Positions 10,834-22,511 of a stretch of DNA of 64,000 bases are shown piece after piece. A program made the translations under genes and the position numbers. Under the pieces are notes generated by a model that saw nothing but the letters and a program-made list of their open reading frames with translations, had not been told where the DNA came from and searched no databases. Source of the stretch: Anisakis pegreffii (lineage: Eukaryota; Nematoda; Chromadorea; Rhabditida; Anisakidae); assembly GCA_035041965.1 (NCBI GenBank), contig JAPYMA010000440.1, positions 124,001-188,000 on the forward strand, written 5' to 3'. Each line of letters starts with the position of its first letter. Position 1 is the stretch's first letter.

Positions 10834-13800
10834 TCACATGAAATCATTCTCAACCGCCACATAAGTCAGTTTCTTCTTACTGGTCCATATTTTAATGTAC
10901 TGATCCTTACTGTCCACCGTAACAATCATGTCGTCATTGAATGGATTCAGTGCGATCGAGTCAGGTAAACGTCCGTGTAATAACCTTGCGATAATACAAT
11001 GATACTGCTTTGACCAAACTCGACAACCGTCAAGTGAAGCACTGCAATCGTTTATTTGCTGTTATCACTGCTGTTGTTTTCATTATTATCTTCATTTGGG
11101 TCTTTTTACATCAGATGTTTTTGCAGACGGGTTCATGTCTCGATAAATGAATGTAAAATCCATCATTACTCCGATTGCAAATTAATTCGACAATTCAAAA
11201 ATGTCAACAATTAACTGAAAAATAAATCTATCGTTTCGGAACCGTCATGGATCGTGTATCATTTTAGATTGTTTTTTGACAGTCAGTATATTATCGAAGA
11301 GATGATTGTGAGCTGCAAGAATAAAGAGTTATCCGGAAACTGAAAGAAGCGATAAAAGTCGGAAATCATTTCTTAATCATTTTCGCCACACAACTAACTC
11401 CTGACATATGACAAGATATTGTTATGAGCGAGCCAACCGTGTTATTATTCTTATTGATGCAATTTGTTAATGAAGAGAACCTGGCAATATAATGCTTGCC
11501 AACCGAACAGTTGAAACGATCATTCACGCTCGCGAAATGCCCAAAATACGACTTTTCAAATGTCATTGACGACAGATTAATCACTCGTACTTCAGCCTTC
11601 AAAATGCTAAATGACTGATTCAAACAACAGAATAATCTCAACTTTCAGCCATTAGACAATAGTTATCACAATGCCACTTATCAACATCATACTATCGTTC
11701 TTCATGACCGTTACTGCCAATCGGTTTAATATCCAACGTCCCTCTCTGTTCTCACGGCAATTTGACATGGTCGTGAACTGGTGAAAAAAATTGACTCTTT
11801 CGAGTTTAACTAAAACGTCCGAGGTGAGAGTGATTTGTACATGTGATTTTCAGTGAATTAATGTAAGATCGCGATGCAAAACTGATTACCAAGTAGTCGA
11901 AACTGAACTCTCCCGTATATTTATCATGCGTTACGTTAACGTATAAATACCTAAAATTTCGAAATTACTCGTTAAAAACAATTAAAAAATGAACATACGG
12001 AATCTTTTATAATGTGATTTTTAATAGCATCTAAGGAATAAAATATTTCTTTTTCCAAATTAACGCATTTCTTGAATAATTTTGGAATATGAGTCAACAA
12101 ATGATCATCCAAATGAATTGCACTCAAATGATCGATGCCATATACCTCTGATCACTACTCAAAGTGATTCCCATCACATGAGCTTTGAGATCAATAATGT
12201 GATCAGGTAGATCAAGCGAAGACAATATCGATGAGAGTCGGTCCTCTGAATCGGTTTCATTCCTTTCTTTTTCGCTTTCACTGCAAGATGAATAATTACC
12301 AGTTTGTTATGAAACAGCCAGCAACTGGAAATATTGATACATATTTGGGACAGGAAAATTTTTATTTTTCACTTCATAGCGATTGTTTGTTTGCAACTAA
12401 TTATTGACGAATTGAACTGACTGCAGCATTACCTTTTGTCAGGCGAACTTTCAGTCTTAGACGGCAAACCACACAACTGATTTTTTACCTAAACAAACGA
12501 TACACTTAACTCAACATAACAAATCAATATGTAGAAGCAAATTCAGCAGTCTTAACGATAATTTCAAATAATGTAATGAACCGTTTCGTCTGAGTTTGGA
12601 CTCACATCACATTGAGTGAGTGATGAAAGCGCTAAATACAATAATTCAACTGAAACTATGTAAAAAAGGTTACGTGCAAAATTGTTTTATGTTTGTATGT
12701 GGTGGTTTCGAGTAGACTGAACGCTTTGTCAGTGTACTTTGCGTAAACAAAACGCTTCATATCTCAGATGATATGCGTAAACTTTGGAAATTTTGGCATT
12801 GTAAAAACGATTTCAGCACATTCCAATAGTTTAAAAAGAAAGCGAACGAACATCGAGAACCGTCAGAATTCCTCCCCTAACACCATAAAATTCCTTCAAG
12901 AGGAAATTCCCTCACGAGATGTATTGTCAAAAAGATACCTGAGTGCCGTCAATAATTTTGAACGCAACTGAATGTGGCGGCAGCGGTTGACTGTCATCGT
13001 TGGCATAAATCAGCAAACGGTCATCGAACCGATGACAGCAACAATCACATGAACTGAATTTCGATTCAACGTCGTCCTCATCTTTCTCCTCACAATGATT
13101 TTTCGTCGAACACTTTGCACAGTTAACTGCCGATTTTGAACATAATTCATCGAGTCGTTCCTTTATCAGTTCACTTCGATTCGAACATTTCTCATCGATG
13201 TCGCCAATCACTTCCTTCATTTTTGCCGTCAGCGTCTGAATTTGATTAACTAAAATTTGGTGAATTACTGATGCATACTGAAGAAATTCTATGAAAACGT
13301 GAATTTACACATCGACTTTTCTGAATCTGAAATTCTGAAAACGAATTGTCGTTTTGAGGTCATCCAATTGAACATTCAACTAAATTTGAGACTATTACGA
13401 TTTAATAATGAGTGAAAATCGCACTTTCAGTCAAAATGAAACACTAGAAAATCTTGAATTCAGATGAATACTTTAAAAAATAGTTAATACCGTTTTCTCT
13501 AAGGCGGCTTGTCGAGAAAGATAGACAACGCTGCGTAACCGAGTGGGTATATACTGGGCAATTTCAAACATTTGACAATATCCACCGCGCTGATTTGGTA
13601 TCCTTCAATTATTTGATTTCGTTCAGTGCTCTTACTAAAGATGTTGTGGCAATGTTAACGAAATCGAAGGAAAGGAGATGATGCTAATGAACGATAAAAT
13701 TGATTTATTTGAGATAGCGCAATGCATCTTCATCTCTTTACAGTTTCAACGTAACCTCAAAAGTGGTTTGAGCACCGATTCGTTTGTTTCGTTCAAGGCA

Positions 13801-15246
13801 GACGCACCCGAGCAAATCCACAGCAATGAAATTGAACTTCCAATTATCGAGCTGAACAGAAGACTGCATCAAAATATTCTCATGTCAATATTATAATACA
13901 ATTTAAAATCAGTGAATCCCTACGTAACGTCATGAACGATTACATTCAAATTCTTTCACTTCAATGTTGGTGGAGAATGTTGCCATTTTCTCTAATATAG
14001 AAAATGAAATGGGTATTCAGAACTGCAGTTAGTTCGGGGGCCATTGGCCGAAATCGACCGATGCTTAAAATTTACTTTTCAGCGGCTCCAATAGGTTATT
14101 CAACCGGCAGTCATCGACAAAAAACCAGTTAGTTAGAAAAATTGGTAGCCATAACTCCGAGCTAACTTGTGGTTGAAAGTGAATAAGTCGCTGATGATGA
14201 GGTGCGAATTATTGTACCAACACGCGTTCACATCAGCTGGATTATTTTTGACTCTACTTGAGAAATGCACTTCCGCTTCATCAGCTGCAAATATGGCTCG
14301 GATTTGTTCTTTGAAAGCATCGACTGAATTTGAGTCAATTGTAATCGTGCGTTCATCAGGCAAAAAATATTCGAAAATATGATTTCTAGAACGATTCCGA
14401 TATTCGATAATGTATGTATGTTTGTCTACTAACGCAAAAGTACCGTCGATAGTGAACACGGCGATTTCGCCGTTTTGATTTTGTTTGATACCCGAAACAA
14501 GCAATGATTTAGAGTCAGCACTGAATTTCGAGAACAAAGCTCGTTCCCAACCCAGCGACTCGTCAAGATAACGTTCATGAATTAAGTACGTTGGTCGTGT
14601 CGCTGTCCATATCTGAGATGCGGTAAAATAATCAAGAAACGTTATACTATAATAGCATTTCATTTGCTGCATTCACAGACAGCTAAAAATTGTTAACCAT
14701 ACCTTAAAAGAGCCATCATTTGCTGTCGTACAGAATAATTTGCCATCAGGCGAAAACGCCACATTTGTTATACCTTGTGGACAATCTCGAAGATTTTCAG
14801 ACAGATTTATTGGTGAATCAAATTTCAACAATTTGTATTCATCCACCCACCGATCATACACCTGTTTTGAACACGAATTCATTTATTCGACTTTGTTAAC
14901 ATTAATATGATCCCGATAGCAACTGTGCAAGCAAAATAAGTGACAATTTATTTATTATCACTCATTCATTATGTATTCACATACTAATTCCCTGATAATA
15001 TTTATCAGTCCCCATAATTGGCAGCAATCGTCTGTCAATGCTATCAAAAGTATAAAATACCTTAAGATTAGTATCTCGCGGTAATAGATAATCACGAATA
15101 AGCAGAGGTCTCCACAGTGAATCATCTTCACAGACACGTTTCCAGTGATAATTAACATTCCCCATTCGAGCCAGTTCTTTAGCATCCAAATACGACATTA
15201 TTGATATCAATATTTCGGTTGGTAATTCTCCCCACGTCGCAGTCAT
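10834..15246 (-). CDS. FBXW5: F-box/WD repeat protein, FBXW5-like
   Basis: Adaptor of Skp1-Cullin-F-box ubiquitin ligases that recruits substrates through WD40 repeats; vertebrate FBXW5 also works with CUL4-DDB1. Eleven exons keep phase and give 612 residues against about 566 in human: 15061-15246, 14703-14861, 14167-14612, 13776-13863, 13491-13589, 12939-13235, 12433-12476, 12146-12280, 11890-11950, 11481-11596, 10834-11041. The F-box is at residues about 5-46 (LPTEILISIMSYLDAKEL, ending DDSLWR). WD signatures follow: FSPDGKLFCTTANDGSFKIW, GEIAVFTIDGTFAL, SDQRYLYVN and ASLDGCRVWSKQYHCIIARL, then DQYIKIWTSKKK near the C-terminus. Extra length comes mainly from an acidic, cysteine-rich insert (EEKDEDDVES, CDCCCHRF) in exon 6. 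The end of exon 4 is the least certain junction. Identification rests on collinear remembered similarity to human FBXW5. Confidence 0.88.
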
Positions 15247-17700
15247 CGCTTATTCTCTTCAAAAATAATTTTTCAATGGTGCAGATTTCAAACCAGAAAA
15301 TAATTTAACTGAGAAAGTTACTTCAATTACTGAGCTTCGCAATAACAAAGAAAGAGTTAAAGGGATAAGGATGAAAGCAATGTATGCAACGTTATTAAAT
15401 CACAGAAACAGTCGTAAGCAGCGACTCAAAAATAAATTTTGCTAGCAATGAACGCGATCAGCTGTCTATTGATCAAGAATACACAAATGTACACTTATCG
15501 ATCGCGCTATGATCTAACAACTGCCTAACAACAAGTATCCATTGGAACTTATACACACACATCTTAATATTAGCTGAAGCTTTGAAATAAGGTTATATCG
15601 AGCCCCGAATCAGTCGCAGAGGTTCTCGAGGGTATCAATCTTTATTCAGTAAATTTCAATTGCTGATATCATATTATCAGCAATTGATAATAATAATAAC
15701 ATTGATAATAATTATTATTATCTTTATTATTATTATTATTATTATTTTTGTTATTATCATTATAATGATAATAATAATAATAATAATATTTATTATTATT
15801 ACTATTTTTAATAATAAGCAATAATATTAATTATAATATTTTTATGCACTAGTTAAATTTTTCGCAGCTTTCGTAATAACTTCCTATTTATCGTTTGGAA
15901 TTCGTTCAGTTTTTTAATCATTTCAGCTACTTATATTCAATTCAGTTTTAATCAGCTACTTATATTCTCCATTATTACACTTTATTCTCCGTTACTCAAT
16001 TATTCATTCATCAATCGCAGAGAATTGTATCGGTCTTTTCATTCCATCTGCATTATAACGAACGCCAATCGTGAACGAATGACTCAACTTAGACCTATGT
16101 CTTTTTATTTGTAATCATATTTAGACACGTATTTGCGAGTTATTATTCCGTTCGCCATGCGCCCTGCTCGTTTCACGTGCATAATGACTTCATTATCAAA
16201 ATTTGAGAGTTTGCAACTTGGATTAATGTTCAGGCACAAGCTGATCTCAAAATATTGATTACTGAAAATCAGAGAGTGATGAAGGGTGGAAGTGGGAGAG
16301 AGATAGTTCATTGAGTAACAAAAGATTGGTTAAAGAAACCCATTTGAGGCAAATCATTCTTGCGTCGAAGGAGACTTATTACTAGGTTTAGTTGAAATAA
16401 GTGATTTCGAAGCGGTCTGTTATTATCATCTGCATCATTCACTGTAATGAATTCTTATCTTTCAAATGATCACAACTAACATTCAAATAATTGATCCACA
16501 AATTTATCACTTCCATTATGTCGGATCATCGACGATCAAACTAAAGGCTCTAAGGTCAATGAGTCAAGCAGTAAACTAATAGAGTTCCAGAGATGCCAAT
16601 GAAGTCTTCATTCGTTTAATGAATAAATCACTTCCTCGGTTGTTCTCAACTATTACCTCTTGATTATTCTTGTTGTTATTACATTCGAATACTACCATCA
16701 AGAGACGTTGTCATCAACGCCGAAATAAGGGCCCATTAATGTGCTAACTTTTGTGCTAACTTTTCAGTGGACCGCCTTGATAATAACAACTCAACGCAAT
16801 CAGATGCTCATTATAAAATGCATGTGATACTCATATCGACTGCAAGAAGCAGTGAAACTTTTATCGCATGAAACTGCTCGAAACAAGCCTAGTCCAAATT
16901 ATGAGTGAACGCCAAAATAATGTAGAGGCGTGAACGAGCTTCAATTCAGATATGTATTCTTAAAACACGTAAAACTGGATGCGGGATATTTTGGTGCGGC
17001 TGCTTCAATGCCGACTGCCTTGCTACGTCAAGAGCGCATCAAGTGATCTTCTCTTGCGTGCCTGTGCCCTAAGGGATGACTCATGTCATTTTCTAATGAA
17101 ACGACCGAGTCAGTTCATCAGCTAAATCGAAACGTTCTTGCAGTGAAATATGCAGTAGCAAAATGCTCCATGCCGTGAAAATACACAAGAGCAACGAACC
17201 ACTCAATACGAATTAACAATGCCGCGTTCAATCAGTTTGCAGCAGTCGGCACGCACTTGATTCCGGGAGTCTAATGGCACAACAAATGTTGATAGGGCGA
17301 CAATTATTGGTTGTTTTTGCGGTGCGAGAGAATGAAATCCATGATATTGGTGTTTCTATTCGTAGACATTCGAATCTCAACCAGTCTTTGTTATAATTTC
17401 TTGTCCTTTCACCACACAACCCTCGACACTGTTAAATTAATGTATTAATTGTACAGAGAATAGCAATACAGCCGTCGATCCACATGTGATACTATCAGAA
17501 AATCAGCTATTTCTCTGAATGTAAGCGAAATCGACCGAGAACATCCAACTTTTCTGAGACTAGAGAATCTGGAGGGTCGAATGGTGTGAGGAAATGATAA
17601 TATTCTAAGCAAACTTGAGAACAGCCTTAATGTGGAATAGCAAAGTTTACCTGTGAACAGCTTATTTGAAGATTAACTAGTAGTTTTTCATTTACCACTA
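15247..17700. other. intergenic, with ATT-rich low-complexity tract
   Basis: No supported gene. The start of the FBXW5-like gene lies at the left border. A long ATT/AAT tract occupies about 15,660-15,840. A minus-strand frame at 17,228-17,419 was not convincing. Confidence 0.5.
15660..15840. repeat. (ATT)n/(AAT)n low-complexity tract
   Basis: The tract starts with a short palindrome (TTGCTGATATCATATTATCAGCAA) and runs through TTATTATTATTA and AATAATAATAAT blocks that are mutually complementary, so the whole tract can fold back. It looks like an expanded and interrupted trinucleotide repeat. Confidence 0.85.
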
Positions 17701-17714
17701 ATCTGATAAAATAT

Positions 17715-17809
17715 TTAACATTTTTCATTCACTCCTAATTCGACAAAATATTCCGGATTTTTGCATATGGCCTCGGAGATGCGGCTTTGACGAAGTTCGA
17801 ATAATTCGG
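17715..17809 (-). CDS. orphan terminal exon (possible alternative CTU2 end)
   Basis: After the acceptor GGATTAG, a phase-1 exon reads ELFELRQSRISEAICKNPEY, then FVELGVNEKC and stop. It looks clearly coding. Many CTU2 proteins finish with a helix of the form LRxSxxxxEIxxFL, and this exon resembles that. It would splice in phase to an internal GT in the last assigned CTU2 exon (after CSLIVD). The alternative is a separate small gene whose upstream exons were not found. Confidence 0.4.
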
Positions 17810-19169
17810 CTAATCCAGAATTTCGAAATTGTGCAAAAGTGAGGATACCAAAAATGGAAGCCGTCACAAAATGACTCGAGATAATTTCAGAGATAGGAAA
17901 TTTGAAAGAGAGTGATAATATGTGACAACGATAACAAATCGCGAGATCATTCAATCATGATAGCAAAAATCACAACGTGATAATATTAACTTGAGTAATA
18001 ATGCCATGCCACCGATATTCGGATTCCGACTGAACAATTTTGATATTCGGTCGGGATTCCGAATTTGCGACTATTGAAAAGTCGACTCAATCGGATTCCA
18101 ATCGAAAATTTTGAGTGCTTCACGTCAGCTTTATGTACAATATTTTAATCTGAAATCTTGCATAGAGTGATTTTCAGCCAAAACGGTCGGTCTTTTGAAA
18201 GTCTGCGATGGTCGAGCTTTTTTTTTGCGTGGATATAATGTGTTTATTCAGAAATGAATGAGAAAAGAGTAACAATCTTAATTTCGGACGTTAACATCGT
18301 GTTAACGTTTATTGGTGATATAAGTTCACACAGTATGTTCTTCTGTGATCAAAATTTCTTGAGCGCAAAAGTTCACGACGAATTTTGCAACATCAAATAA
18401 GGCTGCGAAGTGAAGATTCATAGTTTTTATTGGAGTACCACCACGCGCTCAACAATAACCAATATGGGAAATGATCACCATGTAAACCTATATCAATAAA
18501 GATAACAATTTGGAAATTTTTCGCAACAATAAAACATTGAATGATTCGAATCAATGATGGGAATTTTTTGTGAATGAAAATTACCTTTACAAGGAGAATT
18601 TTTGTATGGCACATCCGTTAACTCTTTCACATAGTTTGTGAAAACATTTTATTAAATTTTAATCAGGTGAAAGGATGTAACGCATCACAGTAACAAAATT
18701 ACCAATGGAGCATCAAGTTAGAACTATGATCATAAAGAAAGCATGAATATTTCACTCGAACTAATGATAATATATAACATTCACAATAAATCTCTTAAAG
18801 TGGCAACATGATCAAGAAGAAAAAATTCAGAACGTAACAATATCACAGCAAGATTTTAAAATGATCTCGTATGAAATAATGGTCGATAACTTTAGTCTAA
18901 TCGTGTTTGGCCAGGTTGAAGAAGTATTTTACATCGTAAAAAAATCGGTATTAAATTGGGTGACTAAACTGGATTCAGACAAAAAACACAAGTTTTGCAT
19001 TTTTATAAGAGAAATCTTCCACGGAACTTTGTATGAAATGGGAACTCAACCACTACAGAATTATGGAGCTCTCTCCTTTAATACAACGGAATTGAGCAAT
19101 CTTCTGGATGCATCAACATTAAAATGAGATCAACGCAACAACTCAGAATCCTACAGGTGATGTAATCGA

Positions 19170-21747
19170 TCAGCTCGGAAGAGACGAGAAAATTTCATCG
19201 ATCAACCCTTTTTCACTAATACCATCAACAATCAACGAACACGCGTAACAGAATCTGAAATTCAGTAATACGGATCAATATAAAATAGAGTTACCGAAAA
19301 TGAATCAGCAATAACTCAAAAGAAATACTCTGTTTACTGAATGCCATTAATAGTGAATCAAAAGAACTAAAGATATCTCAGGAGAGGACGATAAACAAAA
19401 TTTTAAAAAATCACAACGTCACTTTATTAAGGGAGGATTCTTGGAATAATCTTTAAAGAGCAGGAAACAGATTGAATCAATAAACAAAAATAAAACAAAC
19501 CGTTCATTCTCAAGTTCTGACTGGAAAAGCGCTGAGCAAAAGAGACACCGATGGCTATTTTTATGACCAACAACAGATTGCAATTTAGCTGAGGTACTCA
19601 AGATGGTGGTTATTGTTGCTCGGAAACCCTCCACTTGGAGATTATCAACGAATTCAGAAGTTATCTTCTGTACACTCGATCCGCCTCCGAGATCCATCTT
19701 CTCATCCAGATACACTACGAAACGATCGCTATTTTCGAATCTAAATCTATTGAATTATTCATCGGAGAGCGATAGCATCAGCAGTATTGAAGTATTTGTC
19801 ATGACATACAATCGTACCTAATGTACCACTCACTGTCCAAAAATAGATATCTAATCACACGATTAACTGCTCGAAAAAGCGGCGAAGTCATTGTGAGTGA
19901 TGAAACAAATAAATGAAGGATCTCTGATTATAACTGCAAATCTTACACTCACTTACGACTGCAGTTAACAGATGTGGAGAAAACCAAATTGCAAATAACA
20001 ACCGATCAGTGACTAGCAGTTCAATGAAGATATGAGAAAAAATTAGAGTGAAAACAAAAGAAATCAAGCTAGATACCGATTCAGCAATGCGATCTCTTTA
20101 TCAGAAATCTCCCTGAGTGGTCGAATCACGTTCACACCAGGATACCTCTTATCAACTACTCCACTTAAACAACTAACTGATGACCCTTAAAAGACCAACC
20201 TTGCAATTAAAGCATTTCATTGCACCGATAATAATTGATGAAATTTAGAAGAACAATTTGTGCACTGAATGATGTGGAAAACGAGTGCTGATAAAAGTCA
20301 TTCAACATGATGTTCACATGTGAAGTGACATAAAATAATTAACGCAAGGCTACTGAATGAATGAAACAGAAGCAATCAAACAATTATTCATATCACATCC
20401 AACTCTCGAAAGTCACATTCAACTGATCTCCGATTCGAACGAAAATGAATACCAATTCGGGACATTACTGAAATATTTGGTTGAGATGTTAAAGAGAACA
20501 GAAAGAAATGAGTGACCTCTAGCAAAACTAAGCGAGTATATGGCAGCTTTAGCCAAGTAATCCGCTGAATCCGATAGCATAACTTTGTTAATGGACAACC
20601 GTTGAGCGATCCTTGCAACAATTAGTGTTCTTGATAAGCGTATCAGTTCTTCACGAATACTTTCAGTCTTACATCCACCCAATAGTGATTCCCATTTTTC
20701 GACCTATCAATTAAAACGGATAACATCGGAAAGAACTAAAATCATCCCAGAGTTTATCAAAAGTTTAACAAAGACTACCACTTACTAAAAATTTGTTGGA
20801 GATCTTTCGTAAAATTCTTCGTTACAATTAAACAAAACTAGGATTTAAAAACGAAATATCAAAAAAAAAACTATATATGTTTTCTAGTTCTAAACTTCGA
20901 GTAGTTTAGAACTAGAAAATTTAGAAACGGGAATAGTAATGTAGAGGTGATAATTAAATGAATTACCGATTCGTCTTCAATGATCGAATCTGAATGAGAA
21001 ACGTGCTCGAGATCGGAGAAAACAGCCGAAATGTGGACGAATATCCATCTGCATGGGATCACTTCTTTGAATGATTCAATCTGACGTTTGACTGACAGCA
21101 CTGTTTCTTTCTTTGTTACGGTTAATAAGACCAGTACCTCAAAAATAACATCGTATCATGATAACAATAAGGAAAAATATCAGCATTTAAAAATTTTTGT
21201 ACGCTGAAAATCTAAAGTGTCATTTTACGACGAAATGAAGAAGAACTGAATTGGTGTAAGCAAAATTTTTAAGCAACGCAAAGAACATTTACAGACAAAA
21301 AGCTGCAGGTTTGTTCATTATTGTAAAGGAACTTAAGCTGAAAGATAAGCAAACTTACGGTTGGAATTAAGGTTAAGCGTTTATGTGCGTCTGCTTTGAG
21401 ACCTTGACTGACTAGCGAGATAAGAAATGCAGATGATGGATCTCCTTCATAAACTACGATTGTTTCTCGCTTCTCTCCATCCTGAACTTCAAGTAGTTTC
21501 GAACTAGATTAACCGATGGACGCAAGAAATCTCAGCAGTTACTTACAATTAAATTTTGAGGCAAACTTAAGATAAAAAGCAAGAGTACCTTGTATAACCT
21601 TCGCTTGCCAATATTGGAACTGAATTTATGTTTAACCATTTGAATAAAACACGATTTGCAATATGATGCTTTCGAAGGATCTAAACCGCACAATGTACCT
21701 GGCTCGGGACATTTTACACATTTCCGCAGATTTGTAAAACCGTTCAT
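19170..21747 (-). CDS. CTU2: cytoplasmic tRNA 2-thiolation protein 2 (CTU2/Ncs2)
   Basis: With CTU1/Ncs6 it forms the complex that places sulphur on wobble uridine 34 of Lys, Glu and Gln tRNAs, using the URM1 sulphur relay. Seven exons keep phase and give 354 residues: 21589-21747, 21359-21481, 20967-21137, 20517-20703, 20077-20176, 19501-19740, 19170-19254. Evidence in order: N-terminal CVKC...CKSCF with HKFSSNIGKRRLY; a degenerate nucleotide-loop region EGDPSSAFLISLVSQGLK; INKVMLSDSADYLAKAAI; VIRPLREISDKEIALLNR; and paired cysteines RCLFCSAL and FCYACSLIVD near the end. These follow the order of human CTU2. The sixth-to-seventh junction is exact in phase. The C-terminal tail is short, ending SSLPS, and an alternative last exon may exist at 17,715-17,809. 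The phosphatase gene lies 0.76 kb upstream on the same strand. Confidence 0.88.
20880..20919. repeat. perfect 17-bp inverted repeat, 6-nt loop
   Basis: TTTTCTAGTTCTAAACT, then TCGAGT, then its exact reverse complement. It lies in the intron between CTU2 exons 3 and 4. A related imperfect motif (ACTTCAAGTAGTTTCGAACTAGA) lies near 21,490, just before exon 2. Confidence 0.9.
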
Positions 21748-22511
21748 TGATATGCTGAAAAGATCTCAAGCTGAATTTGCAGTTTAGAATCCTAAATGAC
21801 ATCGCCCTACTAACAACCACAAAATTATGAAAGATTCTAAGTGCACATTAGATTTCAATTTAAACCATTCCACCATTACGCTAAACAATGGTTTTCTTGT
21901 AGAGGTAATCTACTAGTTAAAGTGATGTGAAAGTGGGCGGTGCCCTGCAACAACTGAATGATTCGCCAAACTACACACCCTAAATATTTGAATATCGCAC
22001 AAAACGCAATGGCGATGATGTATTCATTTCTGGACTCCTCAATTTCAATCATATGCAGTCAATCAACCAAGTTCCCGAGCAGTTCAAGATATTTAGTCAG
22101 GATAATCACGAATACCATGAACGTTTAAATACACTCTAGCTAACAAGTTTGATTTATAAACACTTGGTGAGATTCCCGTGCGAGAACGTGGTGTTAATTT
22201 GTTGTTTCGTTAGCGCATAATTAGTCACACATTGGATTAGATGAATGACATTTACGGTTAAAAATGTCTCTATAGTAACGTTGATTCCTGAATGCGATCA
22301 CCATTACAATGGGGCGTTGGAATGCGCAACAAATGTTTCTGCATATTTGAGCGTTCAGTGAGGGAAGATATTTCGTTGATGTTGCATAAGTGCTGTCTGC
22401 ATGGTAGTTTATTTATTTATTTATTTAATAACCTAGCTATACGCTACTGCACAAGAAAACATAACAGGAATTATCAATACATGTTATGTATGTTAAAAAA
22501 TGAACATTTTT

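Noticed and set aside
15660..15840. Tandem repeat considered as CRISPR-like or satellite array
   Set aside because: It is an ATT/AAT low-complexity tract without unique spacers.
19061..19103. Candidate CTU2 last exon (ends LLNSVVLKERAP)
   Set aside because: It keeps phase but lacks the expected second cysteine pair, which is present in the exon at 19,170-19,254.
18861..19127. 88-codon plus-strand frame
   Set aside because: Lies just downstream of the CTU2 gene on the opposite strand, AT-rich, no motif; the first CTU2 terminal exon I considered here was replaced by the much better one at 19,170-19,254.
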